In this document: in pieces, positions 1 through 6,807 of the stretch
How the letters are laid out: every line of letters begins with the position of its first letter
Numbering within the stretch: position 1 is the first letter of the stretch
Assembly: GCA_964603935.1 (NCBI GenBank)
Contig: CAZRWL010000028.1
Span: forward strand, 1 to 10,807
DNA length: 10,807 nt
From: GWB1-37-8 sp964603935
GTDB lineage: Bacteria; Patescibacteriota; Microgenomatia; Levybacterales; UBA12049
Direction of reading: 5' to 3'
Program-made: the position numbers and the translations under genes
The notes under the pieces: generated by a model
Told to the model about the DNA's origin: nothing
What the model saw: the letters and a program-made list of their open reading frames with translations, nothing else
Database searches by the model: none

Positions 1-177
1 CATGAAGCCGCCATTAGAAAGAAGTTAGTGTCGGATATTTACGGGGACATACCGGGGGGTTATTTTTTTATTCTAAATCTTGTTTCTTCAGCGATAATGG
101 TTGAGTTGGAAATGGAAGAAATATCCATCTTTTTTAGAAAATTATTCAGCACTCTTTTTATGTCGGAGGCTGTATAA
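1..177 (+). CDS. Possible 3' end of a membrane protein gene entering from the left (partial or decayed)
   Basis: Reading frame 1 is open from the first base to a TAA at 175-177 and gives 58 residues with no start visible. The first part is charged (HEAAIRKKLVSDIYGD), followed by a hydrophobic stretch (IPGGYFFILNLVSSAIM) that could be a membrane segment. The start of that hydrophobic segment faintly recalls the first membrane helix of DUF389 proteins, but the following residues do not fit, so I do not assign a family. From base 60 onward the frame lies antisense to the 3' end of the DUF5615 gene, an unusually long convergent overlap. It may be a gene truncated when its 3' end was replaced by the toxin-antitoxin pair, or a chance open frame. 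Without the upstream sequence this cannot be decided. Confidence 0.3.
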   Translation, partial: HEAAIRKKLVSDIYGDIPGGYFFILNLVSSAIMVELEMEEISIFFRKLFSTLFMSEAV

Positions 178-413
178 AAATAAGGAATTTTAAGAATAAT
201 AATGCCTGCATTTTTCTGGGGAGGAAAATTAAGTATATTTGCAAAATCAAAATCACGAGTTATCAATGCTGCATTATGCTGTTTTGCCCACGAGATGATG
301 TCATTATCTTGCGCGCTTTGCAGATTAATGTCTTTTACGTGGAGCGCTTCGTGAGGTTTTCCAAATAAATTCTTTGCCGAATAGGGCATATTGGCGTCAA
401 GAAGAAATAGCAT
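60..413 (-). CDS. DUF5615 PIN-like toxin of a toxin-antitoxin pair
   Basis: This 117-residue protein has the DUF5615 pattern: an N-terminal strand with an aspartate (MLFLLDANMP, D6), the HVKDINLQSAQDNDII segment (D28, D36, D38) and LITRDFDFANIL (D54, D56), then a strand (AGIIILKI). In PIN-like folds these acidic residues bind metal for RNA cleavage. The family is usually paired with DUF433 proteins and is thought to act as a toxin nuclease in the cytoplasm. The gene lies directly after the DUF433 gene, overlaps its 3' end by 17 nt and has no SD, so its translation is probably coupled to the upstream gene. The C-terminal 20 residues are variable. The family call is strong; toxicity and the RNA target are inferred from the family. 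Confidence 0.85.
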   Translation of the reverse strand: MLFLLDANMPYSAKNLFGKPHEALHVKDINLQSAQDNDIISWAKQHNAALITRDFDFANILNFPPQKNAGIIILKIPYFYTASDIKRVLNNFLKKMDISSISNSTIIAEETRFRIKK

Positions 414-624
414 AATTTCTGGTTTCTTCTCCTTTTATCCATCCTGCAACATAGCGAAGTGCTGAAAGAATCTGCTCTTTTGTCAAACCATACTCTTGTT
501 CAATGTCGTTAAAACCCATTCCTCCGGCAAGAGCTCCCAACACTTCTTCTACCGTGATTCTTGTGTTGGCAATTATAGGCTTGCCAAATCTAATTTTTGG
601 ATCAATAACTATAGTTTTTTTCAT
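397..624 (-). CDS. DUF433 antitoxin-like protein (VapB-type)
   Basis: This 75-residue protein matches the compact DUF433 pattern: a start strand TIVIDPKIRFGKPIIANTRI (residues 4-23, with the family's hallmark FGKP and NTRI/GTRI motifs), then the helical part VEEVLGALAGGMGFNDI and EYGLTKEQILSALRYV, which resembles a winged-helix or helix-turn-helix DNA-binding unit. In known pairs the DUF433 partner neutralises the DUF5615 toxin and represses its own promoter. It is the first gene of the two-gene unit, its stop overlapping the toxin start. The length is typical. A promoter is visible immediately upstream, with its predicted start site on the A of the ATG. The antitoxin role is inferred from family and gene order. 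Confidence 0.85.
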   Translation of the reverse strand: MKKTIVIDPKIRFGKPIIANTRITVEEVLGALAGGMGFNDIEQEYGLTKEQILSALRYVAGWIKGEETRNYAISS

Positions 625-630
625 ACTTTT

Positions 631-658
631 ATTCTATCAAGCGCTAGGGAAAAATCAA
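631..658 (-). promoter_or_regulatory. Predicted promoter of the DUF433/DUF5615 pair
   Basis: On the minus strand TTGATT (658-653) and TAGAAT (636-631) are 16 bp apart, 4/6 and 5/6 matches to the sigma-70 consensus. The start site expected 7 nt after the -10 box falls on base 624, the A of the DUF433 ATG, so the transcript may be leaderless. Prediction from sequence only. Confidence 0.45.
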
Positions 659-701
659 GGGCTAGTTGCGAGGAGTTGGCTAATTTCGTAAGCAAGCGGA
701 A

Positions 702-1091
702 TTATCTGAGGAAGAAGAATTGGTAGATTACCAAAGCTAAAGCGGAGAAAGTGATAAGGGTTGAAATAGCATGGGGGATTTGTATTCCGTTTTTTCCAAC
801 TAATTCTTTGAAAAAAGAATGATCATAGTTTTTCGGGTCGGAGATTTTTTCCCCGCGCAAAACCTGCATCGGCGTTGTCAGAAGACAAACCATTCTGAAT
901 TTCTTCGTCCAGGGCATTAGCAGCAATCCCCAAAGAACTTGATGACCTACAACCGCAATAGTTAAGTAAAAATGAAAAGTGACTTTATTCTGCCAAAGTG
1001 AGGAGGGCACCAGAAAAAGTCCGAGCCACAATGATCCGACCAGAAAATGTATCCAAAAAAGAACATCCGCAAGCAGCAATTTCGTTCTCAT
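702..1091 (-). CDS. Small integral membrane protein of unknown function
   Basis: A 129-residue protein with about three hydrophobic segments: residues 6-29 (ADVLFWIHFLVGSLWLGLF), 41-60 (FYLTIAVVGHQVLWGLLLMP) and 106-127 near the C-terminus. The segment between the second and third membrane parts is polar and basic (KKFRMVC, VLRGEKISDPKNYDHSF). The layout, with an early H in the first helix and a CLLTTPMQVLRG stretch, weakly resembles DUF2784 membrane proteins, which have a CPLTPLE..LR segment, but the match is too loose to assign. Histidines H15, H50 and H107 lie in or next to membrane segments and could bind heme or metal; this is speculation. It is transcribed away from the glycosyltransferase from a shared promoter region and has no visible SD. 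I do not recognise a function. Confidence 0.75.
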   Translation of the reverse strand: MRTKLLLADVLFWIHFLVGSLWLGLFLVPSSLWQNKVTFHFYLTIAVVGHQVLWGLLLMPWTKKFRMVCLLTTPMQVLRGEKISDPKNYDHSFFKELVGKNGIQIPHAISTLITFSALALVIYQFFFLR

Positions 1092-1119
1092 AGACTATAA
1101 TCGCTATAACCATTATAAT
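1091..1119 (+). promoter_or_regulatory. Predicted promoter of the glycosyltransferase gene
   Basis: TAGACT (1091-1096, 4/6) and a perfect TATAAT (1114-1119) are separated by 17 bp. The start site is expected near 1126, 20 nt before the ATG at 1146. The -10 box lies in an 8-bp palindrome (ATTATAAT, 1112-1119) shared with the opposite-strand promoter. Confidence 0.5.
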
Positions 1120-1140
1120 AGTAATAGTTGTTATTAACAA
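1112..1140 (-). promoter_or_regulatory. Predicted promoter of the small membrane protein gene
   Basis: On the minus strand TTGTTA (1140-1135, 4/6) and TATAAT (1117-1112, 6/6) are 17 bp apart, with a start site expected near 1105, 14 nt before the ATG at 1091. It uses the other strand of the same palindromic -10 element as the divergent promoter. Confidence 0.5.
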
Positions 1141-1145
1141 CGGGA

Positions 1146-2378
1146 ATGAGGATTATATTGGTTTCGCCGTATGCTTTTGGCAAAGAGCCCGGCGGAGTTA
1201 AGGAATTTATTTTGGGATTAAAATCCCAGCTTGTTAGAAAAGGCCATAATGTTTGGGTGGTTGCTCCGGGATCAAAGGATGCCCAAAAAAATGGCCTTGT
1301 TGATTTTGTTTTAGGCCGGCCTTTCGGACTTTCAACAGATCAGACCAAATTGACAGGAAGCTTTTCCCGTAAGAAAACCGCTAGAGAAATACTTGAAAAA
1401 GTTAAACCGGATATTATCGTGATTCATGAGCCTTTGGTTCCGACCATCGGACATACAATAATTTCTACGGTTCTCAAAAGAGAAGTCAAGTCTCGCCCTG
1501 TGATTGTCGGCCAATTTCACGCCAGACGCGATGGTTTGGGCTTCAGAATTAAGGCAATTGAATTTATTGGCAAACACATTATCCGAAGACCGCAGCTAAG
1601 ACGCGGTTTTGCTTTCAGTCCTGGATACATCTCAACTATTATGAACGGTTTGGACGCAAGAATCGCGGTTTCTCAAGCTGTTAAAGAATTTTGGCAGAAA
1701 AAATATCAGGGAGATTATAAAGTTATTTATAACGGAATAGATACACAGGAGCTGAGGGTTGAGGGTAAGAGGGTAGAGGGTTGGAATGGTCAGGGAGGGA
1801 AAACAATTCTTTTTGCGGGGAGACATGATGAGAGGAAAGGAATAGATGATTTAATCAATGCGTTCAATTTATTGGTTCATTCGGCAAATCAGGATTTACC
1901 CCGATTCAATCGGGGTTTAAGGCTTAAAATTACAGGAGAAGGGGAGATGACGGGGAAATTAAAGGAATTGGTAAAAGAGCTGGGTTTGGAAACGCTCGTT
2001 GAATTTGTCGGAGTTTTGTCCCGCGCGGAATTAATAAAAACATACAGGACTTCAGATTTATTAGTTGCGCCGTCAATAGATGGGGAGGGATTTAATCGGA
2101 CAATTGCAGAAGCCAGAGCATGCGGGACACTGGTGGTTTGTACGGATATTGAAGGACAAAGGGAGGCAATCGGCAAAGAATTGTCTGTCTTTATGGCGAT
2201 TCCCCAAAACCCGCAAAATTTAGCAAAACAAATCAAAGCGGTTTTAGATTTACCCGAATCCAAAAAGCAGGAAATAAGAAAACTGGGCAGAGAAGAAGTG
2301 AAATCCCGTTTTGACTGGGAAACCATCGCTCAAGAGCACATCAATTTTTACAAAAGTTTGCTTGACAAACACAGCTGA
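1146..2378 (+). CDS. GT4-family (GT-B fold) glycosyltransferase
   Basis: A 410-residue retaining glycosyltransferase related to the PimA/PimB-like GT4 group, which transfers sugars from nucleotide-sugar donors to lipids or glycans at the inner face of the membrane. The N-terminal Rossmann domain begins MRIILVSPYAFGKEPGGV with the glycine-rich acceptor loop (G16, G17), and contains IVIHEPLVPT (H94, E95). The C-terminal domain has ILFAGRHDERKG (R226, K231 in the donor phosphate position) and the EX7E motif (E314-GFNRTIA-E322). Length is typical. ATG at 1146 is chosen over an in-frame TTG at 1128 because MRIILVSPY matches the usual family start; neither has a clear SD. Residues 201-219 (linker between domains, a G-rich tract in DNA) and 250-258 (LPRFNRGLR, encoded by a palindrome) look like insertions. 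The acceptor is unknown. It could glycosylate the surface proteins encoded next door, but this is only proximity. Confidence 0.9.
   Translation: MRIILVSPYAFGKEPGGVKEFILGLKSQLVRKGHNVWVVAPGSKDAQKNGLVDFVLGRPFGLSTDQTKLTGSFSRKKTAREILEKVKPDIIVIHEPLVPTIGHTIISTVLKREVKSRPVIVGQFHARRDGLGFRIKAIEFIGKHIIRRPQLRRGFAFSPGYISTIMNGLDARIAVSQAVKEFWQKKYQGDYKVIYNGIDTQELRVEGKRVEGWNGQGGKTILFAGRHDERKGIDDLINAFNLLVHSANQDLPRFNRGLRLKITGEGEMTGKLKELVKELGLETLVEFVGVLSRAELIKTYRTSDLLVAPSIDGEGFNRTIAEARACGTLVVCTDIEGQREAIGKELSVFMAIPQNPQNLAKQIKAVLDLPESKKQEIRKLGREEVKSRFDWETIAQEHINFYKSLLDKHS
1756..1780 (+). repeat. G-rich tract with G-quadruplex potential inside the glycosyltransferase gene
   Basis: Four GGG runs (1756-1758, 1763-1765, 1771-1773, 1778-1780) are separated by loops of 4, 5 and 4 nt, fitting the canonical G3-N1-7 pattern on the coding strand; further GGG runs follow at 1793-1795 and 1797-1799. 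It encodes the low-complexity linker RVEGKRVEGW between the two Rossmann domains. Confidence 0.55.
1898..1916. repeat. Perfect 19-bp inverted repeat within the glycosyltransferase coding region
   Basis: ACCCCGATT-C-AATCGGGGT is a perfect inverted repeat around a single central base. It is read in frame as part of LPRFNRGL, in a surface loop just before the strand RLKITGEGE where GT4 proteins normally have only a short turn. It resembles a mobile palindromic mini-element that has inserted in frame. Confidence 0.6.
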
Positions 2379-2390
2379 CGCTTATACCAT
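2362..2390 (+). promoter_or_regulatory. Predicted promoter of the surface-protein gene pair
   Basis: A perfect TTGACA (2362-2367), inside the last codons of the glycosyltransferase gene, is followed after 17 bp by TACCAT (2385-2390, 4/6). The start site is expected at 2397, the first base of the GTG start codon, so the transcript could be leaderless. Readthrough from the upstream gene is also possible. Confidence 0.4.
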
Positions 2391-2396
2391 GATAAT

Positions 2397-5300
2397 GTGT
2401 TTGGAATTTTCAGCAAAAATCGTGATTTAATTTCAACTCTTCCCCGCAGAAAACTTATTTTTATTATATTTTCCTTAATCCTTCTTTTGACAGTTCCCTT
2501 GACAGTTTTCGTAGCCCAACAGCAGCAGCAGACCAAACAGCACGCTTCAGGTTTTGAAGAGACTGCGGATTTAACTCAAAATACAGATGGAAATTTAAGT
2601 CAGGCAAGTAATCCTCAAGGCTGTGGAGATAAATGCGCGGAGGAACCTCCGCCTCCCTCCGGAATTATAACAATAAATTATTGCAGCCAGCCATTGACAG
2701 TTCCAAAGAGTGAGGTATCTGATACGTACACATCTTATCGAAATGTCAAGAACAATAAGGACGGAAAAGATAACAGGTATTTTGTTTATGTTTCAAAAGA
2801 TAATTTGGACCCGGTTAAAATTAAAGTAGGCAATGTCGGAGATGTTACCGTAGAGCAATTAGCCGGCGAACCTGTTTCTTTTGACGGAAACAATTTAACA
2901 ATTGTAGATAGCGGAGCTTTTGCAATTCACGCAAATCCAGGAAAAAAATCAGCTGTAGGTCCGTGTATTCTTGGCGCATTCTGCAGTTACAATGACTTAA
3001 CTCTAAAAGCAGAAAGTGCCAAAAGCAGAATATACCCATCCGATAACTGCGCGCAGTTAAGCAGTTCAATGTCTTACGAAATAGCGAAGGAATCTGCAGA
3101 TGGGGATGGCGGAACGGGCAAGGGCTTACTGTATGCGGCGTATTATAGCATGCTGCACGCAACCATTAAGGCAGAAGCGAATGTTATAGGAAACGCAAAG
3201 CTGGAAAATCCTCTGCCTGTCGGTCAGGAAATAAATATTAGAATAGTCGCAAGGGCAGGAGAGGATCCTGTGCCTTTGATTGTTGGTGAAGAATATGGCA
3301 GGGGATCAATTGCTGCAGTTGTTTATACTGAAGGAGGAGAAGTTCAGCGCCCTTTGGAATTTGCACGAAACCTTAAAGCATTACCTACTCCAGAGGCTAA
3401 AATTTATGCAATCAATCAATGGATTCATGAAAATGGTGTTTATCCAACAAGAAAAGTTGTAGATCAAATGCAATCGGACATGGATCCGTCAGGTAAGCCA
3501 AATCAATTCAAGAACCCAGCCTTAGCGAAATATGGGTCTAAATTTTTGGGGATTAATGATGTTGCTACTTTTTTGCCTGCTGAAGAAACTCTTACGAATA
3601 TAATGAGCAACAAGTTAGCCGATGGCAGATTTTTCTGCATATGCAGAGATGTTGCTTTGCTAGCTACTGCAATGGCAAGGCAGGCAGGGATTTCGGCATG
3701 GCCCAATGGTGGTTATAAACAAGTCCTTAACTACAGTGCGGGTAAATTGGAAGCTAAGGGCGGACACGAATGGGTTCAATATGTGGATAATGGGCAAATC
3801 ATAAATTGGGATCCGACTATAGCCTTAAGCAGCGACATATTCGAAACCAATAAGAACTTTGATCCTTCCCTTCCTGTCAAAGCAGCAAATTACAGTATTC
3901 AAGAGTATACGCCAGATGTGCCTGTTCCCTATACGAGGGCAGGAAGAATGAGAATTGGCATGTTTAATGCGGTAGGAGAAAGAGCTGAATTGACAGCTCC
4001 ATTTGATGCGAGCCGAGTTGGCTTGAGTGAAAGTAATTTAACGGGTGATATAACCTACGAGTTAAGTCTTACATTATCAGATTCAGGGAAAATACCTGTT
4101 ATAGTGATGGCTAATGGAGGCGAATCTTTAGGTAGTTCTTTTGGATATTCTGTTTTTACCGACTCAAAAGCGCCTATTATTATTGATACTGGCAAGAAGC
4201 TTATTCCTGTTAATGAATATCTTTTTCCAAAGAAAACTCTAAACGCTATAAATACCTACAACGATTATTTATCAAATTTTTTCAAAAATCCTCCGAATAA
4301 TGCTTTAGAGCTCTTGAGGGAACAGCAAAATAGGATAAGACAGCTTAGGAGCGCTATTGATGACTTGAATTCAAAGCCTATCAATGAAGATATTGCTTCT
4401 CTTGAAAAAGCTCTAAAAAAAATAAAAGAGAGATTGGGAATACTAAGCTCGGAAAAGACAGTCTCCGTAGTTCATGATACCTTAGCAATTGCGGAAAACC
4501 CGCCTCCGGAGGTGAAAGGTAAATTAAAAAGTTTTAAACAGCTAAAGCAAGAAAAAGTTTTTTCAAAAGGAGTTGGTGGTGTTACAAGCGGCCTTGGATT
4601 AATTTTGGGCAGCGCAATAGCAGTAGATTTGGCAAATACTCTTGATAATGGATATTTACTGATGGTAGCAAAAGCAACAAATACAGTTGGTATTGCTCAA
4701 CTGATTTGGACGGGAGGGAAAACTGTTGCCCAGGTTTCAATGGCAACCAGAACAGCTTTCGTTGCCAAACAAGGAGCTTCTTTAGCCGTCGGATCCGCAG
4801 CAGGAGCCGTTGCGGGAGGCGCTGCTTTGGGAGGAGCGGCTGCAAGTCTTGGTCAGGGGTTGGTAATTTCTTCAGTAGCAACCGCAATGGGAACAACTTT
4901 TTATTGCGCTGCAAACCCGAAATCCAGCATGTGCGGATGCCGTATCAGCGGAGAATATGGGGAAGGTAGATTGATGCTTGAATTGCAAAAATATGACGTA
5001 TCCAAAGGAGACAAGGTTAAATACAGAATATTAGGATTTGAAAATTGCCCAACGCATGTTGGTTTGGAGGCAGTTTTTGGCATAGTTAATCTGGCAAATG
5101 CGAGGGCTCCGGAACCCAAATTAACAACAGGTAAAGACGGTAACAGTCCTAATCCCATTGGAGGGCAAGGCGCACAGTGCAAATGGCAGCCTGACGGAAG
5201 ATGGTGTTTGGGAGAATTTCCTGCAAATTTAGATAAAGGAAGTTACAAGCTTACGATATTGCAGCCACAAATATTGGTTAATTCCGATAGTCCATTATAC

Positions 5301-5957
5301 CTATATCCTCACGATACTGGCCAGGTATTAAATGTGGACGGAGGAGGCAATGTATTAGTGAAGCTTGTTCCCAGCTCAACTGCTACTCCGAAACTAACTC
5401 TATCTCCAAATCGAATACTTACCGTTACTCCAATTCCCGATCCTCAATCTATCTACAATCAGTGTCTTAAGCTTTGCGATCAGGGAGATTTGATTGCTTC
5501 AGAATCTTTTGATAAGCCCGCCTGTGTTCAAAACTGCAATAGCGGTAACAGTCAGTACGGGAAGCCTGGAACGCTTCGTATAAATAGTCCAACTCCTACT
5601 CTTACCTCTTTCCCAATCGTTGCTCCTCTTACCTCCGCAGCCTGCTTTGAAAAATGCATAGACGAAATTGCGGATGTAAATAGCTGCAATCTTCAGTGTC
5701 AAATACCAACTCCTACTTTGGTGTCTGCGCCAAGAATTCAAACATCAATTCCTACTTCCATTCCAACCGTTATTTCTCAGACTCAACTTTCTGCTTGCCA
5801 ATCTTCCCTGGGAGTTGCGGATGTTAATGCTGATGGGGGAGTTGACATGAGTGATTTTAACCAACAAAGAGACTGCGCGAAAACCAATCAAATATCCGAG
5901 CGGGAATTCCAGGATTGGATTTACGGCAAATGGCAGCCGGCTTTTTCCAGCCAATAA
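2397..5957 (+). CDS. Large anchored surface protein with transglutaminase-like core, twin-CX3C modules and dockerin-type loop
   Basis: 1186 residues. The only usable start is GTG at 2397. A basic N-terminus (RRK, 17-19) and hydrophobic segment 20-40 form an uncleaved or cleavable membrane anchor, followed by a Gln run (QQQQQTKQHASG). Residues 85-88 are PPPP. A transglutaminase-like domain spans roughly 325-480, with RFFCICRDVALLATAMARQA, GGHEWVQYV and INWDPT giving a likely triad C416-H457-D472. Members of this superfamily act as proteases, amidases or cross-linkers of proteins; which applies here is unknown. Then come a beta-rich part (510-600), a coiled coil (635-684), a Gly/Ala-rich hydrophobic region (723-835), a Cys-containing beta-rich region (837-990), Thr/Pro linkers, two CX3C-CX3C modules (1023-1047 and 1083-1101), and DVNADGGVDMSD (1142-1153), a complete dockerin/EF-hand calcium loop present only once. 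It ends 8 nt before the cohesin-like gene. Likely acts outside the cell; the whole architecture is unfamiliar to me. Confidence 0.88.
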   Translation: MFGIFSKNRDLISTLPRRKLIFIIFSLILLLTVPLTVFVAQQQQQTKQHASGFEETADLTQNTDGNLSQASNPQGCGDKCAEEPPPPSGIITINYCSQPLTVPKSEVSDTYTSYRNVKNNKDGKDNRYFVYVSKDNLDPVKIKVGNVGDVTVEQLAGEPVSFDGNNLTIVDSGAFAIHANPGKKSAVGPCILGAFCSYNDLTLKAESAKSRIYPSDNCAQLSSSMSYEIAKESADGDGGTGKGLLYAAYYSMLHATIKAEANVIGNAKLENPLPVGQEINIRIVARAGEDPVPLIVGEEYGRGSIAAVVYTEGGEVQRPLEFARNLKALPTPEAKIYAINQWIHENGVYPTRKVVDQMQSDMDPSGKPNQFKNPALAKYGSKFLGINDVATFLPAEETLTNIMSNKLADGRFFCICRDVALLATAMARQAGISAWPNGGYKQVLNYSAGKLEAKGGHEWVQYVDNGQIINWDPTIALSSDIFETNKNFDPSLPVKAANYSIQEYTPDVPVPYTRAGRMRIGMFNAVGERAELTAPFDASRVGLSESNLTGDITYELSLTLSDSGKIPVIVMANGGESLGSSFGYSVFTDSKAPIIIDTGKKLIPVNEYLFPKKTLNAINTYNDYLSNFFKNPPNNALELLREQQNRIRQLRSAIDDLNSKPINEDIASLEKALKKIKERLGILSSEKTVSVVHDTLAIAENPPPEVKGKLKSFKQLKQEKVFSKGVGGVTSGLGLILGSAIAVDLANTLDNGYLLMVAKATNTVGIAQLIWTGGKTVAQVSMATRTAFVAKQGASLAVGSAAGAVAGGAALGGAAASLGQGLVISSVATAMGTTFYCAANPKSSMCGCRISGEYGEGRLMLELQKYDVSKGDKVKYRILGFENCPTHVGLEAVFGIVNLANARAPEPKLTTGKDGNSPNPIGGQGAQCKWQPDGRWCLGEFPANLDKGSYKLTILQPQILVNSDSPLYLYPHDTGQVLNVDGGGNVLVKLVPSSTATPKLTLSPNRILTVTPIPDPQSIYNQCLKLCDQGDLIASESFDKPACVQNCNSGNSQYGKPGTLRINSPTPTLTSFPIVAPLTSAACFEKCIDEIADVNSCNLQCQIPTPTLVSAPRIQTSIPTSIPTVISQTQLSACQSSLGVADVNADGGVDMSDFNQQRDCAKTNQISEREFQDWIYGKWQPAFSSQ
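2637..2652. repeat. Inverted repeat encoding a Pro-rich linker
   Basis: GCGGAGG-AA-CCTCCGC is a 7-bp inverted repeat with a 2-base centre. It lies in frame in the segment AEEPPPP just after the membrane anchor of the large surface protein, followed by more CTCC units. It may be another in-frame palindromic mini-element. Confidence 0.45.
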
Positions 5958-5965
5958 TTTAATCT

Positions 5966-6790
5966 ATGTGGAATAATTTAAGCAGATTTAAAAGAATTTT
6001 GATAATACTGGCAATAGTTGCTTCTTTGGTTGTTATTCCTTTGACAATTTTCCAAGCATTAACACAGCAGAGCTTGCAACAGAAAGCATCGGGAAACAAT
6101 CTTATTTTGGGAGCCTATCCAAACACAGGAGTTTACAATGTCAACGATTCAGTCAGCGTCAGCATTTCTTTAACCAACACGCAAAAAGACATCTCGGGAG
6201 TTGATTTTATCATTAACTATGATCCCAATATCCTGCAGTTTAATAATTTCATCGTAACAAATCCCGGCTTTACTACAATTATTAACCCCAATTCTTCAAA
6301 AACCTTGGGAAAAATACACTACGCGGGTGTTAATACCAGCACCAAATCTTCTGAAAATACTTCCCAATTTGACATAGGAACTGTGAGCTTTATAAGTATT
6401 AAAACAACAGGAAATGATAATGTTACAGGACTTTCCTTTGCAAACCCAATTATTACCGCTGGAAATTACAACAGTCCACTGCCAATAACCCAAAGTGTAT
6501 GGCAATACACAATTAAATCTTCATCCTTACCATTTTCTCAATCTCCGCCAACAGGAAATGTTTCAACCCCGACAACTTTAACTCCAACAACTGTAATTTT
6601 TGCTCCGACACTTATTCCAACCGCAACTTCTATTTCTCTGCCAACCCCAACGTCTGTTCCAGCCGCATCATCGTCGGACGCAGACTACAATACCTGCGTT
6701 GCTATTTGCAACAGAAATGCCGCGGCTGATCCCGAGACATTCAGCGGTTATGCCTGCGTCCAGGACTGCAATACCCAATATGGAAGATAG
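5966..6790 (+). CDS. Anchored cohesin-like domain protein with C-terminal twin-CX3C module
   Basis: 274 residues. Residues 8-30 form a membrane anchor (RFKRILIILAIVASLVVIP) followed by PLTIFQALTQQSLQQKASG, closely similar to the start of the preceding large protein. Residues 45-183 resemble a cohesin-type beta-sandwich: DSVSVSISLTNTQ, then GVDFIINYDPNILQFNNF (the hallmark of the family), IHYAGVN, and FDIGTVSFISIKTTG. Cohesins bind dockerins or mediate cell-surface assembly. A Thr/Pro/Ser linker (188-236) leads to a C-terminal module with C244, C248, C264 and C268 (CVAIC-x15-CVQDC). The gene starts 8 nt after the preceding stop with no SD, which suggests translational coupling. Its stop lies only 17 nt from the convergent gene's stop, leaving no room for a terminator hairpin. 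The cohesin call is from pattern, moderately sure; binding to the neighbour's dockerin-like loop is inference. Confidence 0.85.
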   Translation: MWNNLSRFKRILIILAIVASLVVIPLTIFQALTQQSLQQKASGNNLILGAYPNTGVYNVNDSVSVSISLTNTQKDISGVDFIINYDPNILQFNNFIVTNPGFTTIINPNSSKTLGKIHYAGVNTSTKSSENTSQFDIGTVSFISIKTTGNDNVTGLSFANPIITAGNYNSPLPITQSVWQYTIKSSSLPFSQSPPTGNVSTPTTLTPTTVIFAPTLIPTATSISLPTPTSVPAASSSDADYNTCVAICNRNAAADPETFSGYACVQDCNTQYGR

Positions 6791-6807
6791 GATTTTAGGA
6801 GTGGAAT

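Noticed and set aside
1128..1145. TTG start for the glycosyltransferase
   Set aside because: The ATG at 1146 gives the typical family start MRIILVSPY. The TTG is only 2 nt after the predicted transcript start, and leaderless TTG starts are rarely efficient; not fully excluded.
1889..2326. 145-aa minus-strand frame within the glycosyltransferase
   Set aside because: Serine-rich antisense shadow of a clear gene, with no recognisable domain or start signal.
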